From NCBI GenBank assembly GCA_003427395.1, contig BFEA01000029.1:2102622-2136278 (forward strand): a DNA stretch of 33,657 nucleotides. Direction: 5' to 3'. Shown here piece by piece: positions 19,869-25,889 of the stretch. The notes beneath the pieces are model-generated. The model had not been told where the DNA came from and searched no databases. It was given only the letters and a program-made list of their open reading frames with translations. Position 1 is the first letter of the stretch; each line of letters starts with the position of its first letter. This stretch comes from Chara braunii. Taxonomy: Eukaryota; Streptophyta; Charophyceae; Charales; Characeae. Made by a program: the position numbers and the translations under genes.

Positions 19869-20129
19869 TGACATTTCGTTCAAACTGACATTTTTTTCTA
19901 AATTCACGAAAGTGGACTTAGTCAAAATTCCATTGCTCGTTGGGTGAGAAAGTGGTTATCTCACTTTGTCTATCTGATGTACCTCAACGTAGAGTACCGT
20001 TAACATACATCCGATGATCAGATCATCGGGAGTCGCCACGACACCCGATGATCCGATCATCCGACGTCATGGGGACAAAAAAACACTCAAAAAATGCTGT
20101 TAAAAAATGTCAGTTTTAACGAAATGTCA
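19869..20129. mobile_element. MITE-like TIR element, 261 bp
   Basis: The termini TGACATTTCGTTCAAACTGA at 19869 and the inverse, TCAGTTTTAACGAAATGTCA, at 20129 match over about 28 bp with one mismatch. The interior has two striking palindromes: CCGATGATCAGATCATCGG (20011-20029, perfect) and CCGATGATCCGATCATCCG (20045-20063, imperfect). It also has the word TTCACGAAAGTGGAC, which resembles sequence at 21401 and 25903. Non-coding; target duplication unclear. Confidence 0.8.
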
Positions 20130-20666
20130 GTTTTCCACATCTGTAGAAGCCCTTTGTCAGAACATTTTAGCATAGGTGAGTTCTCTGATCTGCTGATTGC
20201 CACTGTTAAGGGCGTTTTCCTCTCTTCTTTTGCTGGACTGCTACGCCCACCCTGGTTTTGTACTGCATAAGTGGGACAAAGGACTGACTCAGAGTTGGTC
20301 CAATCCTTTCCCAACCGAACAGTAACAGTTCTATTCTGACGTGGGCTGCATCACCCAGCAGTTGCGCTCTGACTCGTCCGTCTTTCCCTTTCTGAACCCC
20401 TCTTCCCAATCCCATGTCTCAGTTGAGACTCGCTCTTCATTCGCTACATGTAGTGTACCTGTCTTTTCAGTGTCGAACACTGGCCTGGTCCAAGGGACCA
20501 CACCTGTAGGTGGGTGCCTTGGGCCAAGTCTGGCCCCAGAACCTTCAAAATAGTCCTCCTGTCCTCTGGGGACCTCGGCTATGTACCTTCTGTGTGTTCA
20601 GCAGTCTTGCACAGTGTTGTAGCCCAATGAGGAGGGAGGGCTGGCTTCAGCATTTCCAGATGAGTT
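20130..20666. other. No gene recognised
   Basis: Short open frames of up to 70 codons on both strands, without domains or a codon pattern that would support a gene. Confidence 0.4.
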
Positions 20667-20812
20667 TTTTTTTTTTTTTTCCAAAGACTCAGTAAACCCT
20701 GGTAGGTAGGGTGGTAAGAGCAGCCCTCCCTACTAAGGTTTGCATTGGTCACTCCATCTATTGGTGGGGAGCTGCACCTGCTGGAAAACGGGTCCAGCGT
20801 CCCTTCTCATAA
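20667..20812 (-). repeat. Poly-T plus retroposon-end repeat (copy 6)
   Basis: A T run of about 16 at 20667-20682 is followed about 65 bp later by CATCTATTGGTGGGGAGCTG, CACCTGCTGGAAAACGGG and TCCAGCGTCCC. This minus-strand copy keeps the sequence between the conserved block and the poly-A tail, so it is the most informative copy for defining the 3' end. Confidence 0.65.
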
Positions 20813-20922
20813 TATAAAGAAATCATGCTGATAGAGACCAGGCCTGAGCCTCTTCACCCAGGGTAGGGCGCCAGAAATGAACTTTTAATTCTAGCTCTAT
20901 TTGGTGCCCAACTCTTACTTAA

Positions 20923-21072
20923 ACCACCAGTACTTGGCCCAGCTGTCGGCCGCGAAAAAAAATAGAGTAGAAACATTTCTAGTTGGATGAATTTGGGCGC
21001 TCCTGTAGTGGCCCGTACGTTTCCTAAAATCGCGTAGCGTTAACGGGCGCGACTTTAGCAAGTACTGGTGGT
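20923..21072. mobile_element. TTAA-bounded MITE, 150 bp (copy 5)
   Basis: It begins ACCACCAGTACTTGGCCCAG and ends GCAAGTACTGGTGGT, with TTAA directly outside both ends (20919-20922 and 21073-21076). The interior reads as the reverse complement of the 150-bp element at 12418-12567, so these are two insertions of one family in opposite orientation. Confidence 0.9.
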
Positions 21073-21076
21073 TTAA

Positions 21077-21672
21077 GCTATGCTAGATCTCTCTTTTCCT
21101 TTCAATATTATGTTTCTTCATAGCGCTTCCAGACCATGCCATGACAAAGGGACAATAGCATTGGGGGACGGGGGGAAGGGATTGGGGAAGTCCAGCATTG
21201 GGCGGAGAGGGATGGAGGGATGAACCTCAGTCCACCCATTAAAAAATAATTTGTAGCTCCTATTTATCTCTTGCCCCTCGTCCCCTATCTCACCTTTCCA
21301 TTCTATCCTTCCAATTTCCCCCCTTCTGTCCCCCCCAAGCCAGTCACTGCTGAAGGATTTGATTGCTTTGAGGATAATATTATCCGCTTTTAACAAGCTA
21401 TTCGTGAAAAGTGGACCAATGAAAAAGTCCAGTTTGCAAAGTCCGCAATGTTTTACATAGAAAACTATTTTAGGTCAAACGCAATGTGACTCGAGGCTCA
21501 TATGTCACCACAACTTCGAGGAAAACCTATTTTTAGCAAAACAGAAAAGCTTGTTGAAAAAAAAAAAAAAAAAAAAAGGTTTTTATAGAAAATTTGAGGA
21601 TAGCCACTGTTGTGGTTATAAGAAGAGGTATCCCCAATGGAACTGCGAAGACAATGAAACAGGAAAAGGGTC
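21077..21672. other. Unassigned; TTCGTGAAAAGTGGAC terminus and A tract
   Basis: No gene is recognised. TTCGTGAAAAGTGGAC at 21401-21416 is nearly the inverse of GTCTACTTTTCACGAA at about 25903-25918. A 21-bp A tract lies at 21557-21577. Confidence 0.4.
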
Positions 21673-22235
21673 CCGTGTGCAGGGGCCCCTGCATGCATAG
21701 GGAGGGGTGCATGCATAGAGGGCCCCCCATATATATAGGGGGTCCACTATATGCATATAGGGCCGCTTACATGGAGGCCCAAGGGGGGGCCCTGCAAGGA
21801 CCCCCGCATATGGGGGGACCCCTGCATGCATATCTAGAGGGGGGGGCGTGCATGCAGGGGGGATGCCCATATGAGGGGCCCTGACATGTATGGGGCCCTA
21901 TGCACAGGCTAACCCCTCTAACCATTCCTCCAATTCCTATGTCTCGATATGGGTCGGCCCACTATGTGAGTCATATATGGGCCCCCGCGCATAGGGGTCC
22001 CTCATGCTTGCATGACCTCCACACATCCATTTTTCTTGGGGGGGGTGCATGCATGGGGGGCCCCAATGCCTCCCATATATGGGGGACCCCATATACGCGG
22101 GGGCCTCATGTGAGGTGCACACATGCATGGCCCCCCCCATGTATGATGGCCCCTCATGTATGGTGGCCACCCATGTATGGCGGCCCCCCAGGCGCATGCA
22201 TGCATTGGGGGGGGGGCATATATGCCCCCAATTCA
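21673..22235. repeat. Hyper-palindromic GGGGCCCC / ATGCAT / CATATATG array
   Basis: A run of about 560 bp made almost wholly of alternating blocks: G runs and C runs (GGGCCCC, GGGGGGCCCC) and self-complementary AT words (TGCATGCA, CATATATG, CATATG). Spacing is irregular, roughly every 15-20 bp. Because each block is its own reverse complement, both strands give similar His/Gly/Pro/Met repeat peptides; these are not genes. Confidence 0.85.
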
Positions 22236-22268
22236 TATATCTCAATGAGCAATAACAAATCAAAATTC

Positions 22269-22303
22269 GATACTTGTAAAATGCCATAAGCTTGATTTTG
22301 TTG
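22269..22303 (+). repeat. Left copy of the direct repeat flanking the U2 block
   Basis: GATACTTGTAAAATGCCATA followed by AGCTTGATTTTGTT recurs in the same orientation at 25621-25654 with two mismatches. The two copies bracket the whole U2/tRNA/palindrome block, as a duplicated target or a recombination scar would. Confidence 0.75.
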
Positions 22304-22334
22304 TTATCCAGGGAACAGTTGAATCCCAAATTGC

Positions 22335-22430
22335 ACAACCAACCTTCCGCTGCCTTCAATCCCCCACCTTCCCCCACATTCCACTGACTTCAATCCCCCA
22401 CCTTTCCCCGCCTTCCTCCCCCCCCCCTTC
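22335..22430. repeat. CCTTC minisatellite upstream of U2 copy 1
   Basis: Repeated words CCCCCACCTTCC, GCCTTCAATCC and CCGCCTTCC lead directly into the U2-like sequence. The same words, inverted, surround the other three U2 copies. Confidence 0.8.
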
Positions 22431-22513
22431 ACCTTTCTCGGCCTTTTGGCTAAGATAAAGTGTAGTATCTGTTCTGATCAGTTTAATATATGATCCGTCG
22501 CCTATTGGGGCAC
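22431..22513 (+). mobile_element. U2 snRNA-derived repeat, copy 1 (5' half of U2)
   Basis: ACCTTTCTCGGCCTTTTGGC, then CTAAGATAAAGTGTAGTATC, then TGTTCTGATCAGTTTAATAT correspond to the first 60 or so nucleotides of U2 snRNA, with few substitutions and with the branch-point recognition GTAGTA intact. A stem-loop II-like part, CCTATTGGGGCAC, follows. The Sm-site and 3' half are missing; a TAA run takes their place. No snRNA-type promoter precedes it, only the CCTTC minisatellite. It is therefore a truncated, retroposed or amplified U2 sequence, not a working snRNA gene. Confidence 0.88.
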
Positions 22514-22515
22514 TA

Positions 22516-22566
<51 letters not shown>
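22514..22566 (+). repeat. (TAA)n tail of U2 copy 1
   Basis: About 17 TAA units immediately follow the U2-like sequence. U2 copy 2 has the corresponding inverted TTA run, so the tail belongs to the element. Confidence 0.9.
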
Positions 22567-22710
22567 CCGTCACCTTCCTTTCCCTGCCTTCCCACACCTC
22601 GCCCCGTCTTCCCTCCCGCGCATTCCTCCGCCTTGCCCCGCCTGGCCTCCCCTGCTATCCCGCGGCCTGCCTTCCTGCGCCCCGACTTGCCGTACCTCTG
22701 TTCTCCCCAC
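22567..22710. repeat. CCTTC minisatellite downstream of U2 copy 1
   Basis: CACCTTCCTTTCCCTGCCTT and related words run to TTCTCCCCACGTAATCGG. The stretch is matched, inverted, by 24633-24786, so both sides of the U2 core are part of one composite unit. Confidence 0.8.
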
Positions 22711-22830
22711 GTAATCGGTCGTTTTTTAAACTGACCGATTACGTAATCGGTCAGTTTCAAGAACACCGATTACATAATCGGCCATTTTTGGAACTGGCCG
22801 ATTACGTAATCGTTCTTGAAATTGACCGAT
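22711..22830. repeat. Palindromic 31-32-bp units (GACCGATTACGTAATCGGTC)
   Basis: Successive palindromes at 22733-22752 (perfect, 20 bp), 22765-22783 and 22796-22812 lie about 31-32 bp apart, joined by AGTTTCAAGAAC-like linkers. Partial units also occur at 24254-24290 and 24597-24640, always at the borders of the SINE-like blocks. Confidence 0.85.
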
Positions 22831-22907
22831 TGATGTAGCTCACTGGTTAGAGCACCAGTTGGAAATGCGCATTGTGGTATGAGGTTGCGGGTTCAAAACT
22901 CAATTGC
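22831..22907 (+). mobile_element. tRNA-like head (SINE promoter module) 1
   Basis: TAGCTCACTGGTTAGAGC supplies an A-box-like sequence (22836-22846 core) and GGTTCAAAACT (22890-22900) a degenerate B box, at tRNA-like spacing. The acceptor arms do not pair, so it is a tRNA-derived SINE head or a decayed tRNA rather than a functional tRNA gene. Confidence 0.6.
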
Positions 22908-23129
22908 AGCCTTGCGTGGACACCGGCAGGGCATTAGAATGATGCACGGCTGGACACATTCCCTTGGGCTGACGCACGGTAAGCTTATACAGAGACTGCC
23001 TGCGCACCACCCAAGGGTTGTCCATGGTGTTGTATGTCGGGTTTTGATACTGCGTGGGTTGGTTGTGGCTGTTGCTCGTGGTTGTTCTGTTGATCTCCCC
23101 AGTCTGGCATATCACACAAAGGGGTCGTT

Positions 23130-23200
23130 TGCGATTGTTGCTCAAATGGTAGAGTCTTCAGGTCACATGTCATAGATCATGGGTTCGAGTCTGGCTGGGG
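23130..23200 (+). mobile_element. tRNA-like head (SINE promoter module) 2
   Basis: TTGCTCAAATGGTAGAG at 23138-23154 and GGTTCGAGTCT at 23182-23192 look like pol III A and B boxes about 44 bp apart. No proper acceptor stem is seen. It lies inside the long block between head 1 and the 294-bp body. Confidence 0.6.
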
Positions 23201-23229
23201 ACTTTGGGGGGGGTTCGTGTCCAGCTTAG

Positions 23230-23490
23230 CCTGTCATCTCTTCAAAACGAACACATAGTTCCCTCTACATAGCACTACACATATCTGGCCATCGGGCACA
23301 TACATCTCGCCATACAGTTACACACAGCACACATAGACTGCACATATCTGGCCTTCGGGCACATACATCTTTACACGTACACAGAGCACACATAGCCTTC
23401 GGACAAATACAAAACACATGGCCCTATGGGCTCATATAAACAAACATAGCCTCTGGGCATACACACATACACACAAATTACGATACTGGG
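23230..23490. repeat. CA-rich imperfect repeat (CACATA...CTTCGGGCACATACATC)
   Basis: Words such as CACATATCTGGCC and TCGGGCACATACATCT recur at roughly 65-70-bp intervals within CA-rich sequence. It is a diverged minisatellite with no coding potential. Confidence 0.65.
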
Positions 23491-23713
23491 TTGGGGGGGT
23501 CTATCAGGTATATGACGGGGTGTACTCACGCATGGCTTAGCTCTAGGGTAGGGGTAGGGATATCAGTCGCTCCGAATAGTCTGAGCTCTGCCTAGCCTTG
23601 GGTAAGCTAGGGGAAGGACGGTAGGATGTGTCCGCGGGCGCTAGCCTACCTTGCTTAGGTAATCCTGTTGGGTAGACTCTCTGAATTGGGCCTGTGGAAG
23701 ATTGCATGAGCCT

Positions 23714-24007
23714 GGCATCCGAAGTTCTCGTACGGCAAGGTTCGTCCGCTTCCGCTTCCATCAGGGCTGGGAGGTTGGCTCAGCCTTGGTGCTTGTCACT
23801 GCTGTCTGGTCCTAGTTGCCCTCGATACCGGTAGGGTGATGGTCCTGAGTGCTGGTCACACTGAGGTAGGATAGTAGGGTCAGGGGGTGCGCTGGGAGTA
23901 TTAACGTGGGGATGGGTAGGGTAGGTGGCCTATCCTGTCAGGACAGCCATTGGCTGCCCCTACTAGCAATCATTGAGGGTCTGGTCCATGGCCACTACAA
24001 CACCCTG
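23714..24007 (+). mobile_element. 294-bp retroposon body, copy A
   Basis: It starts GGCATCCGAAGTTCTCGTAC and ends CACTACAACACCCTG, followed by an AT-rich tail. It is colinear with copy B at 24291-24584, equally long and highly similar. With a tRNA-like head upstream and a tail downstream it behaves like a SINE body. Confidence 0.8.
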
Positions 24008-24013
24008 GGATTA

Positions 24014-24016
<3 letters not shown>

Positions 24017-24079
<63 letters not shown>
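24017..24079. repeat. (TA)n microsatellite
   Basis: A TA run directly after the A-rich end of body copy A, plausibly grown from the retroposon tail. A shorter TA run lies at 24236-24251. Confidence 0.97.
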
Positions 24080-24084
<5 letters not shown>

Positions 24085-24169
24085 GGGCGACGGCCTTGAG
24101 ATATTATCATTGAGCTGACCGGCCCCAAGCAATTCATTTGTAGTTGGTTTTACTTGTCAAGTTTCATCA

Positions 24170-24234
24170 TCTGGATTCGAACACAGGTCTGTATTTCAAA
24201 AGTTCATGGGTGTACCCACTGAGCTAGGCTCTTG
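24170..24234 (-). mobile_element. tRNA-like head (SINE promoter module) 3
   Basis: On the - strand CCTAGCTCAGTGGG (24216-24229) contains an exact consensus A box TAGCTCAGTGG, and TGTTCGAATCC (24173-24183) is a good B box. The spacing fits a tRNA, but the acceptor ends do not pair, so it reads as a tRNA-derived SINE head facing away from body copy B. Confidence 0.65.
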
Positions 24235-24290
24235 GGTATATATATATATATTTTACGTAATCTGTCGTTCTTGAAATTGACCGATTACGT

Positions 24291-24584
24291 GGCGTCCGAA
24301 GTTCCCGTATGGCAAGGTTCGTCCGCTTCTGCTTCCATCAGGGCTGGGAGGTTGGTTCAGACTTGGTGCTTGTCACTGCTGTCTAGTCCAAGTTGCCCTC
24401 GATACTGGTAGGATGATGGTCCTGAGTGCTGGTCACACTGAGGTAGGATAGTAGGGACAAGGGGTGCACTGGGAGTATTAATGTGGGGATAGGTAGGGTA
24501 GGTGGCCTATCCTGTCAGGACAACCATTGGCTGCCGCTACTAGCAATCACCGAGGGTCTGGTCCTTGGCCTCTACAACACCCTG
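24291..24584 (+). mobile_element. 294-bp retroposon body, copy B
   Basis: A direct copy of 23714-24007, starting GGCGTCCGAAGTTCCCGTAT and ending CTCTACAACACCCTG, followed by AAAAAACAAAAACC. It is enclosed by GTAATCGG-type palindromic units at 24254-24290 and 24597-24640. Confidence 0.8.
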
Positions 24585-24632
24585 AAAAAACAAAAACCAA
24601 TTACGTAATCGGCCGTTCTTGAAACTGACCGA

Positions 24633-24789
24633 TTACGTGGGGAGAGCATAGGTGCAGCAAGTCGTGCGCAGGAAGGCAGGCCGCGGGATAGTAGGGGAGG
24701 GCAGGCGGGGCGAGGCGGGGCGAGGCGGGGAAATACGCGGGAGGGAAGGCGGGGCAAGGTGCAGGAAGCCAGGGAAAGGAAGGTGACTG
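24633..24789. repeat. GGAAGG minisatellite, inverse of 22567-22710
   Basis: GTGGGGAGAGCATAGGTGCA through GGAAAGGAAGGTGAC is the inverted counterpart of the sequence downstream of U2 copy 1, ending in the same ACGTAATCGG word. Copies 1 and 2 of the U2 composite are therefore arranged head to head as a large inverted repeat. Confidence 0.75.
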
Positions 24790-24911
24790 TTTTATTATTA
24801 TTATTATTATTATTATGTTTTAGTGCCCCGATGGGCGACGGATCGGATATTAAACTGATCAGAACAGCTACAGTAACTACACTTGATCTTAGCCAAAAGG
24901 CCGAGAAAGGT
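24790..24911 (-). mobile_element. U2 snRNA-derived repeat, copy 2, with (TTA)n tail
   Basis: On the - strand it reads ACCTTTCTCGGCCTTTTGGC and TAAGATCAAGTGTAG, then a short insertion that disrupts the GTAGTATCTG word, then TGTTCTGATCAGTTTAATAT and CCCATCGGGGCAC. A TAA tail (24790-24816 as TTA on +) follows. It is the same truncation point as copy 1, in opposite orientation. Confidence 0.87.
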
Positions 24912-25165
24912 GAAGGTGGGGAAAGGTGGGGGATTGAAGGCAGCGGAAGGTGGGGGAAGGAAGGCGGTGCAAGGCGGAGGAAGGCGGGGCCAGGTGCGGG
25001 AGGGAACGCGGGGCAAGGTGCGGGCATGGCGGGGGAATGCACGGGAGGGAAGGTGGGGCAAGGCGGAGGAAGGCGGGCAAGGTGCGGGAGGGAAGGCAGG
25101 GCAAGGCGCGGGAAGGCGGCAAAAGGAAGGTGGTGGAATTTTATTTATTTTTATTTTTTATTTTA
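24912..25165. repeat. GGAAGGTGGGG minisatellite plus AT tail between U2 copies 2 and 3
   Basis: Words such as GGTGGGGGAAGG, GGCGGGGCAAGG and GTGCGGGAGGGAAGGC repeat with units of about 10-20 bp, then a TTTTATTTATTTTTATTTT tail belonging to U2 copy 3. Long open frames in all phases are repeat translations. Confidence 0.85.
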
Positions 25166-25248
25166 GCGGCCCAATGGGCCATGGATCAGATATTATATTG
25201 ATCGGAACAGATACTACACTTGATCTTAGCCAAAAGGTCGAGAAAGGT
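25166..25248 (-). mobile_element. U2 snRNA-derived repeat, copy 3
   Basis: On the - strand: ACCTTTCTCGACCTTTTGGC, TAAGATCAAGTGTAGTATCT, GTTCCGATCAATATAATATC and CCCATTGGGCCGC, followed by an AATAAA-rich tail. The branch-point recognition GTAGTA is intact. It is the closest to standard U2 at the AAGATCAAGTG stretch. Confidence 0.87.
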
Positions 25249-25440
25249 GAAGCAAGGGATTGAAGGCGGGGGAAGGTGCAGAAGGGAAGGCAGAGCAAGT
25301 TGGGGGGTTGAAGGCGGGGGAAGGTGGGGGATTGAAGGCAGCGGAAGGTGGGGGAAGGCGGGGCAAGATGGAGGAAGGTGGGGCAAGGTGTTGGAGGGAA
25401 GGCAGGGCAAGGTGTGGGAAGGCGGGGAAAGGAAGGTGGC
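25249..25440. repeat. GGAAGGTGGGG minisatellite between U2 copies 3 and 4
   Basis: The same word set as 24912-25135, with GGGGGATTGAAGGCAGCGGA shared almost exactly between the two spacers. The U2 core and its minisatellite were therefore duplicated as a unit. Confidence 0.85.
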
Positions 25441-25468
25441 TACTGGCAACTTTTTTTTTTTTTTTCGA

Positions 25469-25551
25469 GTGGCCCGATGGGCCACGGATCAGACATTAAA
25501 CTGATCAGAACAGATACTGCACTTGGTTTTAGCTAAAAGGCTGAGAAAGGT
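25469..25551 (-). mobile_element. U2 snRNA-derived repeat, copy 4
   Basis: On the - strand: ACCTTTCTCAGCCTTTTAGC, TAAAACCAAGTGCAGTATCT, GTTCTGATCAGTTTAATGTC and CCCATCGGGCCACTCG, then a poly-A tail of about 15 (25451-25465 as T on +). GTAGTA has become GCAGTA. It is the most diverged of the four. Confidence 0.86.
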
Positions 25552-25620
25552 GAAGGCGGGGGGGGGTAAGGTGGGCGAAGGTGCGGGAGGAAAGGCGGGG
25601 CAAGGTGGGGGATTGAAGGC
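25552..25620. repeat. GGAAGG minisatellite remnant right of U2 copy 4
   Basis: A short continuation of the minisatellite, ending GGGGGATTGAAGGC directly against the right flanking direct repeat. Confidence 0.75.
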
Positions 25621-25654
25621 GATACTTGTAAAATACCGTAAGCTTGATTTTGTT
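25621..25654 (+). repeat. Right copy of the direct repeat flanking the U2 block
   Basis: GATACTTGTAAAATACCGTA followed by AGCTTGATTTTGTT, two mismatches from 22269-22303 and in the same orientation. Confidence 0.75.
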
Positions 25655-25889
25655 TGTGTACTTATGCATCAACTCCCCGAAAAATATTTTTTCTTCTACC
25701 AAACAAACCGTTAGCCTTAAGGTACTCCCTAAATTAGTTTTGTTGTTTATCTTGTTGACTCCATTTTGTTATGTTTTCCAAAATACTAGTTTTCTAAAAA
25801 AACTTCGTGATTGCAAATGGAACATGGGTTCCATAAATAACAAAAATATAGTTTTTTAAAAATTAATCTCGTAGTTTTTAACTAAGTCC

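Noticed and set aside
22431-22513. A functional U2 snRNA gene
   Set aside because: Only the 5' half of U2 is present, the Sm site and 3' stems are missing, and there is no visible snRNA-type promoter (upstream sequence element plus TATA) before it.
22831-24234. True tRNA genes
   Set aside because: A and B boxes are present but acceptor stems do not pair and arms are degenerate; a SINE head is the better reading.
24572-25504. Many overlapping frames of 77-156 codons rich in Pro, Gly, Arg and Lys
   Set aside because: All phases of the GGAAGGTGGGG minisatellite stay open, a typical low-complexity artefact.
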